64,000 bases of DNA from Nocardioides marinus (GCF_013408145.1 NZ_JACBZI010000001.1:3858001-3922000); one strand, 5' to 3'. Shown: positions 1 to 8,720, counted from the stretch's first letter. A program made the numbers and translations. Notes: generated from the sequence alone by a model not told the origin.

Positions 1-234
1 GCAGGCGAGCCGGTCGATGCGCCCGCGCGTGGTGGGGAAGTCGTCGACGAGGTCGGCGCCCTCGCGGGTGAGGTCCCGGCTGTAGGGGAGCCAGGTGCCG
101 TGCCAGGTGCGACTGACCCGCGCGAAGAGCGTGAGCCGCAGCGGACCCAGCGAGGCGGGTCGGCGGTGGGGGTAGGGCTGGGAGCGCGGGTCCCACCCAT
201 CACCCGGGTCGGGCCTGCGGGCGGGGCGCGTCAC
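1..234 (-). CDS. DUF5994 family protein, N-terminal part (cut by window edge)
   Basis: Reading the minus strand from GTG at 234 gives an open frame to the window edge. It contains LGPLRLTLFARVSRTWHGTW, then LPYSRDLTREGADLVDDFP. This parallels the neighbouring protein at 428-976 (R-I-Q-L-D..GGWWPQSRDL..ECRDLVDHFP), so both are DUF5994 family members, whose function is unknown. The start is chosen because it is the farthest upstream start I see in frame, with GGTGG a few bases before it. The two genes are divergent paralogues sharing a 193-bp promoter region. The C-terminal part is outside the window. Confidence 0.7.
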   Translation of the reverse strand, partial: MTRPARRPDPGDGWDPRSQPYPHRRPASLGPLRLTLFARVSRTWHGTWLPYSRDLTREGADLVDDFPTTRGRIDRLAC

Positions 235-427
235 CGGGGACCACCTGTGCTCGGGACCGCCACGGGGGCCACCTCTCGTGGGCACCCACGGACCCTGCCG
301 GACCGCGTCGCGCCGTTCCCCTCGACTCTACCCGTCGCCGTACGGCGGCGGTGGGCGTAGGCTGAGGACCTAGCGCGCTGCAACGCCTGGCCCGTCGGGC
401 CTCCAGGGCAGCGATCAAGGAGACGTC

Positions 428-976
428 ATGACGACGTCCACCGCCCATCCCTCGCCGTTCCGTGCCAGTGCCCGGGTGCCGCTGAGGATCCAGCTCGACA
501 ACGGCTACCGGTCCGGGCCGCTCGACGGCGGCTGGTGGCCGCAGTCGCGCGACCTCGCCACCGAGTGCCGCGACCTGGTCGACCACTTCCCCCACCTCGT
601 GGGCCGACCCTCCCGCCTGCTCTTCTCGCGCCCCGACTGGGAGGACGGCGGGGAGCCGCCCGCCCGTCGCCTCCCCGTGGCCTCCGGTGTGGTCAAGGTC
701 GGCTCCTTCCCCGGGGACGACACCCACGAGATGGTCCTCGTCATGTCCTCGCGCGAGCGCCTGCGCCTGCTGGTCATCCCCCACGACGTGCCGGCCGAGA
801 CCGCGCACCGGCTGCTTCTGGAGGCCGCGGACGAGCGCAACACCCGGACCGCGAGCGAGCTGCTGGCCGACGCGCTGTCGGAGGTGCCGCCCCCCGCCGT
901 GGACACCACGGGTGAGGACGACTGGGAGGACGAGGGCGGGGCGCAGCGCCGCACCGCCGGGTCGTCCGGCCGCTGA
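428..976 (+). CDS. DUF5994 family protein
   Basis: This 182-residue soluble protein has the pattern LDGGWWPQSRDLATECRDLV near residues 36-56 and a second conserved stretch around VKVGSFPGDDTHEMVLVMSS, both typical of actinobacterial DUF5994. No catalytic motif is visible and the biochemical role is unknown. The ATG follows AAGGAG with 5 nt spacing, a good ribosome binding site. It is transcribed away from a second DUF5994 gene (1-234), so the pair may share a bidirectional promoter. The C-terminus (about residues 155-182) is charged and probably disordered. Confidence 0.85.
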   Translation: MTTSTAHPSPFRASARVPLRIQLDNGYRSGPLDGGWWPQSRDLATECRDLVDHFPHLVGRPSRLLFSRPDWEDGGEPPARRLPVASGVVKVGSFPGDDTHEMVLVMSSRERLRLLVIPHDVPAETAHRLLLEAADERNTRTASELLADALSEVPPPAVDTTGEDDWEDEGGAQRRTAGSSGR

Positions 977-1073
977 CGGGCCGCCGGCACCCGGGGGCCG
1001 GGCGAGCGCGCCCGCCCGGTCGCGCCCGGGGCGGTGCGCTGACCGCCCGCGCCGGCAGCCCTACCATCGACCC

Positions 1074-1910
1074 GTGGTCACCAGGGGTACGCCGGCGGCA
1101 GGGCGCCACCGTGCCCAGACCCGCTCCGGGCGCCGCCCGCTGTTCCTGCTGACCGGGCTCACCGCGGGCGTGGCCGCCGCCATGCTGCTGGGGGCACCGG
1201 TGCTCGGTGAGCCGGGCGACCCCGGCTCGCGCCAGGACCTCGATGTCGCCAGTGGCGGTCGGGCCCCGCAGCAGGGCACCGGCCCCGGGGCGGGCGGCGC
1301 GGTCGAGGCCCCGGCCATGACCGTCCTGCCCGGCCGCACGCTGGAGCGCGAGCCCGCACCCGAGGTCGCCGTCCCCGAGTCCGCGTCGGGGACCTTCGCG
1401 GTGGCCGGGGTGAGGGGTCCCACGACGAGTCGGCCCGCTGCCGAGGGGGCGCGCCTGACGTCGTACCGCGTGGAGGTGGAGGGCGGGCTGCCCTTCGACG
1501 CCGACGAGGTCGCGGCCGAGGTGGAGCGGATCCTGTCCGACGAGCGCGGGTGGATCACCCGGGGGCACCTGCTGGTGCGCGAGGACGGGCCCGCGGACCT
1601 GCGGATCCTCCTCGCCGCGCCCACGACCGTCGACCGCCTGTGCGCGCCGCTGCTGACCCGCGGCCGGCTGTCGTGCCGCAACGGCGCCAACGTCGTGCTC
1701 AACGCGTGGCGCTGGCACCACGGGGCGGAGACCTACGGCGACGACCTGACGGGCTACCGGGAGTACCTCGTCAACCACGAGACGGGCCACGCGCTGGGCT
1801 ACGGCCACCTGGGGTGCCCCGAGCCGGGCGCGCCGGCCCCGGTGATGGTGCAGCAGACCAAGACGCTGCTCGGCTGCGCCCCCAACCCCTGGCCCGCCGA
1901 CGAGCGCTGA
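1074..1910 (+). CDS. DUF3152 domain protein, secreted or anchored zincin-like metalloprotease
   Basis: The 278-residue protein has an N-terminal hydrophobic segment (about residues 24-45, FLLTGLTAGVAAAMLLGAPV), a Pro/Gly/Ala-rich linker, and a C-terminal DUF3152 domain. The domain carries HETGHALGYGH at 235-245, an exact HExxHxxGxxH metzincin zinc site, so an extracellular metallopeptidase is likely; its substrate is unknown. Two Cys pairs (C..C before and after the zinc site) suit an exported protein. The GTG start follows TACCAT at 1062-1067 by 6 nt with no Shine-Dalgarno sequence, a leaderless arrangement. It converges on the channel gene with a 22-bp gap. Confidence 0.8.
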   Translation: MVTRGTPAAGRHRAQTRSGRRPLFLLTGLTAGVAAAMLLGAPVLGEPGDPGSRQDLDVASGGRAPQQGTGPGAGGAVEAPAMTVLPGRTLEREPAPEVAVPESASGTFAVAGVRGPTTSRPAAEGARLTSYRVEVEGGLPFDADEVAAEVERILSDERGWITRGHLLVREDGPADLRILLAAPTTVDRLCAPLLTRGRLSCRNGANVVLNAWRWHHGAETYGDDLTGYREYLVNHETGHALGYGHLGCPEPGAPAPVMVQQTKTLLGCAPNPWPADER

Positions 1911-1932
1911 GCCCCGTCCGGGAGTACGCCGC

Positions 1933-2721
1933 TCAGCCGGCGCCGCGCCGGCCGTACTGCGCGTGCAGCGTCTCCCGCAGCGCCGCCAGGGTCCGGGCCA
2001 GGTGCCGCCCCTCGGCGCTGCCGGCGTGCTGCTCGGCGACGGCGTCCAGGCGCCGCAGCGCCGGGAGCAGCGCGAGCCGCGGGTCGCTCTCCCGGAACCA
2101 GAAGGTCTCGGTGTTCTGCACCAGGTCGACGTCGACCGCGGCGAGCTGGGTGGCCCAGGCGGCCGCGGTGGCGGCGTCGACGTCCTCGGCCGGCCCGTCG
2201 CCGCCGGTGCGCGACCAGATGTCGACCGCGAGACTGCGGCGCCGGCTGAGCACCGGGTAGATCTGGGTGATCCAGGTGATGGCGGCGGTGAGCACCCCGA
2301 AGCCGAGCACCGCCTCCAGCGGCCCCAGCCAGCGCAGGGCGGGGTCCTGCAGGACCACGTCGCCGAAGCCCAGCGTCGAGACGGTCACCGCCGAGACGTA
2401 GGCGGCGTCGAGGAGGGCGGGACCCTGCGGCGAGCCCGACCCGTAGGTGACCTGGTCGGGCACCAGGGGCAGCAGCACGAGGGTGAAGCCGGTGATGATC
2501 AGCAGCATCCACACCGCGATCGTCAGCAGCACCGCGCCGGGTCCGGCGACCTGCTCCGCCCGGCCGCCGAGCCCGTGCAGCGCCGACCAGGTGCCGCGGC
2601 CCAGCACCGCGGCCAGCCCTCCGTGGCCCCCGGGGTGGAAGAGGGTGTGGAACACGTCGCGCAGGGTCAGGCCGACCACGAGCACCCCGGCCAGGGGCAG
2701 CAGGACCTCGGCGTACGACAT
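1933..2721 (-). CDS. Potassium channel family protein (2-TM ion channel)
   Basis: The 262-residue membrane protein has an N-terminal helix (about 5-20), then helix-pore-helix. TM helices lie near 62-87 and 133-153, and the pore loop TVSTLGFGDV holds the selectivity-filter motif TLGFGD at 116-121. This is the Ion_trans_2 pattern with F in place of the usual Y, which occurs in some bacterial channels. The C-terminal about 100 residues are cytosolic and show no RCK/TrkA-N fold that I recognise. ATG at 2721 is preferred over GTG at 2739 because GGTGGGG lies just upstream of the ATG. Ion specificity is inferred, not shown. Confidence 0.8.
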   Translation of the reverse strand: MSYAEVLLPLAGVLVVGLTLRDVFHTLFHPGGHGGLAAVLGRGTWSALHGLGGRAEQVAGPGAVLLTIAVWMLLIITGFTLVLLPLVPDQVTYGSGSPQGPALLDAAYVSAVTVSTLGFGDVVLQDPALRWLGPLEAVLGFGVLTAAITWITQIYPVLSRRRSLAVDIWSRTGGDGPAEDVDAATAAAWATQLAAVDVDLVQNTETFWFRESDPRLALLPALRRLDAVAEQHAGSAEGRHLARTLAALRETLHAQYGRRGAG

Positions 2722-2812
2722 CGCCCCACCGTGGCACACCGCCGCTCGCCCGTCCGGGCGGTCGGCCGAGCGGGCGGCGGAGCGGGCGGGGTGTGCCGAG
2801 GTCCCGGGGGCG

Positions 2813-2839
2813 TGTCACACGACGGGTCCCCGTCTCGTC
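2813..2839 (+). promoter_or_regulatory. ECF41-type promoter: TGTCACA-N16-CGTC
   Basis: TGTCACA occupies 2813-2819 and CGTC 2836-2839, separated by exactly 16 nt. This matches the published ECF41 target promoter signature as I recall it. It lies 57 bp upstream of the oxidoreductase start that heads the ECF41 operon, so the sigma factor encoded downstream probably drives its own operon from here. Confidence 0.8.
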
Positions 2840-2895
2840 CACCCTGCAGGAGCGGCGCGGCCGCTCCGGTCGAAGAGTCCGGGAGGATGAGCAGC

Positions 2896-3654
2896 ATGCG
2901 GATCGCAGTGGCAGGGGCGACGGGCACCGTCGGCCGGCACGTGGTGGCGGTGGCCACGGAGCGGGGGCACGAGGTGGTGCCGCTCGCCCGCGCCGCCGGC
3001 GTGGACCTGACGACCGGGGAGGGGCTGGCCGCCCGGCTCGAGGGCGTGGACGTGGTGGTCGACGTGACCAGCACGCGTGCCCAGAGCAGGAGGGGTGCCG
3101 AGGGGTTCTTCGGGGCGGTCACCCGCACGTTGACCGCCGCCGAGCGGGTCGCCGGGGTCGGCCACCACGTGGCGCTGTCCATCATCGGGATCGACGACGT
3201 GCCGTCGGGGTACTACCGCGGCAAGCGGCTGCAGGAGCGGCTGCTCGCCGAGGGCGACCAGCCGTGGAGCGTGCTGCGGGCCGCGCAGTTCCACGAGTTC
3301 GCCGAGCAGGCGTTGGGCTTCGTGCGGATCGGTCCGTTCTCCCTGGTGCCGGTGATGCACTCCCAGCCGGTGGCCGCGCGCGAGGTCGGCGAGGCGCTGG
3401 TCGCGCTGGCCGAGTCCGGCCCCTCGGGGCGGGTGGCCGACCTGGCCGGGCCCGAGCAGCACCGGGTGCACCGGATGGCCCGGGAGGTCTCGCGGGCCCG
3501 CGGCCTGGGTCGCCGCGTCGTACCCCTCCCGCTGCCCGGCGCCGCCGGCCGCGCCATGCGCGACGGCTCGCTCACGGCGGCCGGGGACCCGGCGGCGGTG
3601 CTGGGCCGCACCACGTTCGCCGAGTGGCTGGCCGCCGGTGGACGCGCGGGCTGA
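2896..3654 (+). CDS. NAD(P)-binding NmrA/SDR-like oxidoreductase, ECF41 partner gene
   Basis: The 252-residue protein begins MRIAVAGATGTVGRHVV, so the Rossmann dinucleotide loop GATGTVG is at residues 7-13. The rest is an atypical SDR/NmrA fold with no clear YxxxK. Two ATGs are possible (2887 and 2896). GGGAGG at 2881-2886 abuts the first but sits 9 nt from the second, so 2896 is chosen. It overlaps the downstream sigma factor gene by 17 bp, implying translational coupling. ECF41 sigma factors are typically encoded next to a carboxymuconolactone decarboxylase, oxidoreductase or epimerase (COE) gene, and this protein fills that position. Its substrate is unknown. Confidence 0.85.
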   Translation: MRIAVAGATGTVGRHVVAVATERGHEVVPLARAAGVDLTTGEGLAARLEGVDVVVDVTSTRAQSRRGAEGFFGAVTRTLTAAERVAGVGHHVALSIIGIDDVPSGYYRGKRLQERLLAEGDQPWSVLRAAQFHEFAEQALGFVRIGPFSLVPVMHSQPVAAREVGEALVALAESGPSGRVADLAGPEQHRVHRMAREVSRARGLGRRVVPLPLPGAAGRAMRDGSLTAAGDPAAVLGRTTFAEWLAAGGRAG

Positions 3655-4519
3655 GGAGCTCGCGGCCGCGCTGCAGGAGCACCGCCCGAGGCTGGTCCGG
3701 GTGGCCTACGCGATCCTCGGCAGCCGAGGCGAGGCCGAGGACGTGGTCGCCGAGACGTGGTTCAGGTTGGTCGAGGCCGACCGCCGCGAACCCGTCCGGG
3801 ACGTGCTGGGCTGGGCCACCGTCGCGGTCTCCCGCGCGGCGGTCGACGTGCTGCGCTCGGCCCGCGTGCGGCGGGAGGCGTACGTCGGCCCCTGGCTGCC
3901 CGAGCCCGACGTGCACGTGCCGGACCCGGCCGAGCAGGTCACCCTCGACGACACCGTCCGCTACGCCCTGCTGGTCGCGCTGGAGCAGCTGACCCCGGCC
4001 GAGCGGACCGCCTGGGTGCTCCACGACCTCTTCCAGGTGCCCTTCGACGAGGTCGCCCGGGCCGTGGGCCGCACCCCGGTCGCGGTGCGCCAGCTGGCCA
4101 GCCGGGCGCGCCGGCACGTCGCCGCCGGCACGCCGCGCGTGGAGGTCGACACGCAGACCCACGACAGCGTGGTCACGGCGTTCCTGCTGGCCGCCGCCGG
4201 GGGCGACGTGGCCGGCCTCGTGGCGCTCCTGGACCCCGACGCGGTCCTCACCAGCGACGGCGGCGGCGTGGTGAGCGCCGCCCGGCGTCCGGTGCTGGGC
4301 CCGGACCGGGTGGCGCGCTTCCTGGTGGGCGTCACCGCGCGACGCAGCGGGGACACCTTCCTGCCGGCCCTCGTCAACGGCCGGCTGGGACTGGTCGCCC
4401 TCGCCCCGGCCGAGGACGGCTCCGGCGCACGCCGGCGACTGGTGGTGTCGCTGACGGTCGACGGCGGGCTCGTCTCCCGGGTCGACCTGGTGCTGGCGCC
4501 CGACAAGCTCGGAGGCTGA
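3638..4519 (+). CDS. ECF41 family RNA polymerase sigma factor with fused SnoaL-like C-terminal regulatory domain
   Basis: The 293-residue protein has sigma-2 (about 10-80), sigma-4 (about 105-165) and a C-terminal NTF2/SnoaL-like domain (about 170-293). The three family signatures of ECF41 are visible: WLPEP at 86-90 in the linker, DGGG at 207-210, and PDKLGG at the extreme C-terminus (NPDKL in the family, APDKL here). In this group the C-terminal extension replaces an anti-sigma factor and modulates promoter activity. The GTG start lies inside the preceding oxidoreductase gene (17-bp overlap). A matching ECF41 promoter at 2813-2839 indicates autoregulation. The inducing signal is not known. 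Confidence 0.93.
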   Translation: MDARAEELAAALQEHRPRLVRVAYAILGSRGEAEDVVAETWFRLVEADRREPVRDVLGWATVAVSRAAVDVLRSARVRREAYVGPWLPEPDVHVPDPAEQVTLDDTVRYALLVALEQLTPAERTAWVLHDLFQVPFDEVARAVGRTPVAVRQLASRARRHVAAGTPRVEVDTQTHDSVVTAFLLAAAGGDVAGLVALLDPDAVLTSDGGGVVSAARRPVLGPDRVARFLVGVTARRSGDTFLPALVNGRLGLVALAPAEDGSGARRRLVVSLTVDGGLVSRVDLVLAPDKLGG

Positions 4520-4556
4520 TCGACCTCTCGGCCGTGCGTGAGTGACCTCTGGGCGG

Positions 4557-6032
4557 TCAGGGGGCGGGGACGGGGGCGTCGGAGTCCGTGGCCTGCTCGG
4601 TGGACTCGGTGTCGGGGGTGCGCCGGGGCAGCATGAGCGCGAGACCGACCACGGCCAGGGCGATGACGGCGCCGAGCCCGAAGGCCCACTGCAGCCCACC
4701 GACCATCGCGGCGGCCTCGCTCGCGCCGCCCTCGGCCAGGGTCGCCGCCCGGCTGGAGAGGATCGTGATCGAGACCGCGGTGCCGATCGCGCCGGCGACC
4801 TGCTGGGTGGTGCCGAGCAGGGAGGAGCCGTGGGAGTACAGGTGCATCGGCAGCGCGCCGAGGCCCAGGGTGAAGACCGGGGTGAAGATGCCGGCCAGCG
4901 AGATCATCAGCAGCACGTGGATGCCGACGACGGCCGCGACCGGCGTGGTCTCGCCGATCATGGTCAGCCCACCGAGCGCGACGACCATCCCGACCGCACC
5001 CGGGACGACCAGCGGGCGGCTGCCCACGCGGTCGAACGCCTTGCCGACCTGCGGGCCCAGCAGACCCATCATGATCCCGCCGGGCGCCACCACCAGACCG
5101 GTCATCAGCGGTGAGAGGCCGCGCACCTCCTGCAGGTAGAGCGGCAGCAGGATCATCGCGGCCAGCATCGCCATGAAGGCGACCGCCATCAGCGCGATGG
5201 AGACGGTGTAGGTCCGCACCTGCAGGACGCGGAGGTCCAGCAGCGGCTCGGCGGTGCGCTGCAGCCGCAGCTGGCGCCACACGAAGAGCCCGACCACCAC
5301 GAGGCCGAGCACGGCCGGGAGCTCGGCCGGGACCGACCCGCCCGAGCTCTCCCCGAGCCCGCTGAGCCCGTAGACCAGGCTGCCGAAGCCCAGGCCGGCG
5401 AGCACGACCGAGAGCACGTCGACGCGTCCGGCGCTCGGCTCGCCCACGTCCGGCAGCCGACGCAGGGAGACCACGGCGATCGCGGCGGCGATGGGCAGCA
5501 CGACGAAGAAGAGCCCGCGCCAGCTGGTGATCGCGAGGATGCCGCCGGAGACCGCCGGGCCCATCGCCGGGGCGACCGAGATCGCCAGGGTCACGTTGCC
5601 CATGACACGGCCGCGGTCGTGGTCGGGGACGACCTTCATGATCGTGGTCATCAGCAGCGGCATCATCACCGCGGTGCCCGCAGCCTGGACGACGCGACCG
5701 GCCACCAGCATCCAGAAGAACGGCGCGAGCCCCGCGATCAGGGTGCCGGCGCAGAAGGTGACCATCGCCAGCGTGAACGCCTGCCGGGTGGTCACCCGCA
5801 TGAGGAACCAGCCGGTGATCGGGATGACGGTCGCCATCGTGAGCATGAAGGCCGTGGAGAGCCACTGCGCCGAGCGGGCGGTCACGTCGAACTCCACCAT
5901 CAGCCGCGGGATCGCGTTGACCATGATCGTCTCGTTGAGGATCACGATGAACGTCGCCAGCACCAGCCAGCGCAGCACGCCGTAGTCGGCGGGCGCGGCG
6001 TCGGCGCGTGCAGGGGCGGCGGGCGAGGTCAT
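4557..6032 (-). CDS. DHA2-family (EmrB/QacA-like) MFS drug efflux transporter
   Basis: About 491 residues with 14 predicted membrane segments, the DHA2 arrangement. The N-terminal motif LNETIMVNAIPRLM in TM1 and the motif C region GPAVSGGILAITSW in TM5 are typical of proton-driven multidrug antiporters. ATG at 6032 (MTSPAAPARA) is chosen over upstream in-frame starts because GGAG lies 4 nt before it and the preceding residues are not membrane-like. The C-terminus is a short acidic tail. It converges with the ECF41 gene (37 bp). Substrates cannot be told from sequence. Confidence 0.88.
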   Translation of the reverse strand: MTSPAAPARADAAPADYGVLRWLVLATFIVILNETIMVNAIPRLMVEFDVTARSAQWLSTAFMLTMATVIPITGWFLMRVTTRQAFTLAMVTFCAGTLIAGLAPFFWMLVAGRVVQAAGTAVMMPLLMTTIMKVVPDHDRGRVMGNVTLAISVAPAMGPAVSGGILAITSWRGLFFVVLPIAAAIAVVSLRRLPDVGEPSAGRVDVLSVVLAGLGFGSLVYGLSGLGESSGGSVPAELPAVLGLVVVGLFVWRQLRLQRTAEPLLDLRVLQVRTYTVSIALMAVAFMAMLAAMILLPLYLQEVRGLSPLMTGLVVAPGGIMMGLLGPQVGKAFDRVGSRPLVVPGAVGMVVALGGLTMIGETTPVAAVVGIHVLLMISLAGIFTPVFTLGLGALPMHLYSHGSSLLGTTQQVAGAIGTAVSITILSSRAATLAEGGASEAAAMVGGLQWAFGLGAVIALAVVGLALMLPRRTPDTESTEQATDSDAPVPAP

Positions 6033-6211
6033 GGGGCTCCAGACGACAGGGACGAGGGGTGCTGCGGCGCAGCGCTGCACCGGGAGTGAGGTCGGGCCGG
6101 TGACGGCCACGCACAGTCTGACCTGAGACAGCCCTCGGACTCATCGGGATATTCCGGTGGCCGCCGGTCCGCCGCCGGAGGGGTGGGAGGCGGCCTGCCT
6201 AGAGTCGGGGG

Positions 6212-7195
6212 GTGGCCCACTCGCTCTCCCGCCTGCTCGACGCCGCGCTCGACCGCTCGGTCGTGCTCGGCTACACCTCGATCGGCTCCGGCGTACGACG
6301 TCGGCTGCCGCACTGGCCCGCCGACCCGGCCCCGGGGTCGATGGCGGGCCGGCGGGTGGTGGTCACCGGCGCGACCTCCGGCATCGGCGAGGCGATGGCC
6401 CGCTCCTTCCTCGACCTCGGCGCCACCGTGCACCTGCTGGGCCGCAACCCCGACAAGGTCGCCGACTACGCCCGCGAGCTGCGCACCCAGGTCCCGAACG
6501 CCGACGTCGTCGAGGAGGTCTGCGACGTCGCCGACCTCGACGCCGTCCGGGCCTGGTGCGCCGACCTGGCCGGCCGGGTCCCGGCGCTCCACGGCCTGGT
6601 GCACAACGCCGGCGCCATGCCGCCCGAGCGCAGCGAGAGCCCGCAGGGGCACGAGACGACGCTGGCCTGCCACGTCCTCGGCCCGCACCTGATGACCTCG
6701 CTGCTGCGCGACCTGCTGGTGGCCGGCCCGGCGAGCGTGGTGTGGATGAGCTCGGGCGGGATGTACGGCGCCTCGCTGCACGCGGCGGACGCCGACGACC
6801 TGGAGTTCCGCCGCGGTGAGTACGACGGGGTGCAGGCCTACGCCCGCACCAAGCGGATGCAGGTGGTGCTCGCCGACGCCTGGGCCGAGACGCTGCGCGG
6901 CAGCGGGGTGCTCGTGGAGTCGATGCACCCGGGCTGGGCGACCACGCCCGGGGTGACCTCGAGCCTGCCGCGGTTCGACAAGCTGACCCGCCGCGTCCAG
7001 CGCACTCCTGCCGACGGCGCCGACACCGCGGTGTGGCTGGTCGCCACCCGCCCGGCCTCCGGGCCCCACCACTTCTGGCACGACCGCCGCCAGCGACCCA
7101 CCACCGTCGGCTGGCAGCGCGAGGAGGACCCCGCCATGCGGGCCCGCCTGCTCACCTACGTCGCCGAGCAGACCGGCGGCGCGGCGCTGTCGTGA
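6212..7195 (+). CDS. SDR family oxidoreductase (DHRS12-like)
   Basis: The 327-residue protein has an N-terminal extension of about 45 residues, then a classical SDR core: TGATSGIG at 52-59 (cofactor loop), NAG within LVHNAGAMPP, catalytic Ser in VWMSSGGMYG and YxxxK in YARTK. The C-terminal region (HFWHDRRQRPTT) resembles vertebrate DHRS12-like reductases, a group of unknown substrate. The GTG start sits 6 nt after TAGAGT (6200-6205), so the mRNA is probably leaderless. A small tandem duplication spans its stop codon (7184-7226). Confidence 0.85.
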   Translation: MAHSLSRLLDAALDRSVVLGYTSIGSGVRRRLPHWPADPAPGSMAGRRVVVTGATSGIGEAMARSFLDLGATVHLLGRNPDKVADYARELRTQVPNADVVEEVCDVADLDAVRAWCADLAGRVPALHGLVHNAGAMPPERSESPQGHETTLACHVLGPHLMTSLLRDLLVAGPASVVWMSSGGMYGASLHAADADDLEFRRGEYDGVQAYARTKRMQVVLADAWAETLRGSGVLVESMHPGWATTPGVTSSLPRFDKLTRRVQRTPADGADTAVWLVATRPASGPHHFWHDRRQRPTTVGWQREEDPAMRARLLTYVAEQTGGAALS

Positions 7196-7226
7196 GGGGC
7201 GCTGTCGTGAGGGGCGCTGTATGAGG
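7184..7226. repeat. 15-bp tandem duplication across a stop codon
   Basis: GCGCTGTCGTGAGGG is present twice in perfect tandem (7184-7198, 7199-7213), followed by a degraded copy at 7214-7226. The unit is 15 bp, so each copy presents the same CTG TCG TGA in frame and the SDR stop codon is effectively duplicated. This looks like replication slippage. Confidence 0.8.
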
Positions 7227-7245
7227 CGCTCTGCGTGAGCGGCGG

Positions 7246-8013
7246 GTGACCGGGCGTGTGCACGTCGGGATCGACCTGGCGTGGGGCAGCACCGCGCGCA
7301 CCGGTCTCGCGGCGGTCGACGCGACCGGACGGCTGGTGGCCTCCACCACCGTGGTCACCGACGACGAGGTCGACGCCTGGCTCGCCGACCTGCCCGGCCC
7401 GGTCGGGGTGGTGGCGGTCGACGCGCCGCTGGAGGTGCGCAACGCCACGGGCACCCGCGCCTGCGAGCGCGCCGTCGCGTCGGCGTACGGCCGCTACGGC
7501 CTGGGCTGCCACGTCGCCAACCGCTCGCGACCGTGGTTCGACCCACCGCGCGGGGAGACGCTCGCCCGGCGGCACGGCTGGTCGCTGGACCCGTACGCCG
7601 GTGGGCCGGTCGCCATCGAGGTCTACCCGCACGCCGCGCTCATCGGCCTGTTCGGGCTCGGGCGGGTGCTGCCCTACAAGGCGAAGGCGGGCCGCGACCT
7701 GGCGACCCGGCAGGCCGCCTTCGCGCAGCTGCTGGCCCTGCTGGAGTCGTTGGCCGAGCTCGGGCTGCCCGGCCACCCCGACTGGGAGGAGCAGGCCGCC
7801 GCGGTGCGCGCCGCCACCCGGCCGGTGCACCTCGAGCGCGCCGAGGACCGCCTCGACGCCGTGCTCTGCGCCCACCTGGCGTGGCGCTGGTCCGACGACC
7901 CCGGCTCCCTGCACGTCTACGGGACGCCGGGGGAGGGCGCCGTCGTCGCACCGCCGCCGCCGACCCACCCGCGCGCCCCACGGCCCGCGGCCCCCACGGC
8001 GCCGGGATACTGA
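7246..8013 (+). CDS. DUF429 domain protein
   Basis: The 255-residue protein starts VHVGIDLAWG, has VAVDAPLEVRN and ends with AEDRLDAVLCAHLAWRW. These are the DUF429 landmarks: a predicted RNase H-like fold with conserved Asp residues (GIDLAWG, VDAPL, EDRLDA). Family function is unestablished; nuclease activity is only suggested by fold. The stop is followed 4 nt later by the next start, but that gene carries its own TAnnnT-like element. Confidence 0.8.
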   Translation: MTGRVHVGIDLAWGSTARTGLAAVDATGRLVASTTVVTDDEVDAWLADLPGPVGVVAVDAPLEVRNATGTRACERAVASAYGRYGLGCHVANRSRPWFDPPRGETLARRHGWSLDPYAGGPVAIEVYPHAALIGLFGLGRVLPYKAKAGRDLATRQAAFAQLLALLESLAELGLPGHPDWEEQAAAVRAATRPVHLERAEDRLDAVLCAHLAWRWSDDPGSLHVYGTPGEGAVVAPPPPTHPRAPRPAAPTAPGY

Positions 8014-8017
8014 CCCG

Positions 8018-8662
8018 GTGCGACGCTCCCGCCTGCTGCTGGTCCTGCTGCTCCTGGTGGTGGTGAACCTCCCGCCCGCCCACGCGGCCTGGAGCGACCA
8101 CCGCCTCGACGGCGACGGTGTGACCGAGACCGTCCCGGCGAGCACCGACGGCGTCGACCCCACGACCGTGCAGGTCTCGCTGCCCGCGGCGGTCGCCGAG
8201 GAGCTCGGCGGCGACCGCGGGCTGCTGGTGCAGCCGGCGGTGCTGGAGCCCGACGCGTACGACGCCGCGACCGCGTCCGGGGAGGTCGAGGTCACCTACC
8301 TGCCCGACGACCCCGGCACCTACCGCGTCGAGGGCGCCAGCGGCGGCCTGGCGCTGGCCACCGTGCTGCTGGCCAACGCCGCGCTGCTGCTGGTGGTCGG
8401 GCTCTTCCTGCTCGTGCGCGGGCGCACCCGCCCCGAGCTGCGGATGGTCGCCACCGACGACGTGCGTCGTGTGCCGCCCGGCGCGCTGCTGGAGCGGGTC
8501 CAGGGCAACGACTACGTCGTGCGCGGGGACATCGAGGAGCTCGCCGACGACGAGCTGCTGCTGCAGGTGGCCGACCGCCGGGTGCGGGTCCTGCTCGACG
8601 GGCACGCCAACCCGGCGTCGTACCAGCAGAGCGTCGAGGTGCGCGGCACGATGATCGGGTGA
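8018..8662 (+). CDS. Uncharacterised exported membrane protein
   Basis: This 214-residue protein has a signal peptide-like start (RRSRLLLVLLLLVVVNLPPAHA, about residues 2-24). An extracytoplasmic segment of about 90 residues follows, then one transmembrane helix (about 115-138, LATVLLANAALLLVVGLFLL) and a cytosolic tail of about 75 residues ending in VEVRGTMIG. I recognise no family. The start is GTG at 8018, preceded by GATACT at 8006-8011 with a 6-nt gap, so it is probably leaderless and separately transcribed despite being 4 nt from the DUF429 gene. Confidence 0.7.
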   Translation: MRRSRLLLVLLLLVVVNLPPAHAAWSDHRLDGDGVTETVPASTDGVDPTTVQVSLPAAVAEELGGDRGLLVQPAVLEPDAYDAATASGEVEVTYLPDDPGTYRVEGASGGLALATVLLANAALLLVVGLFLLVRGRTRPELRMVATDDVRRVPPGALLERVQGNDYVVRGDIEELADDELLLQVADRRVRVLLDGHANPASYQQSVEVRGTMIG

Positions 8663-8720
8663 GGCTCTGCTGAGGATCGGGTGAGGGGAGCGCTTCAGCA
8701 CCCCTGACATGCTGGAGACC

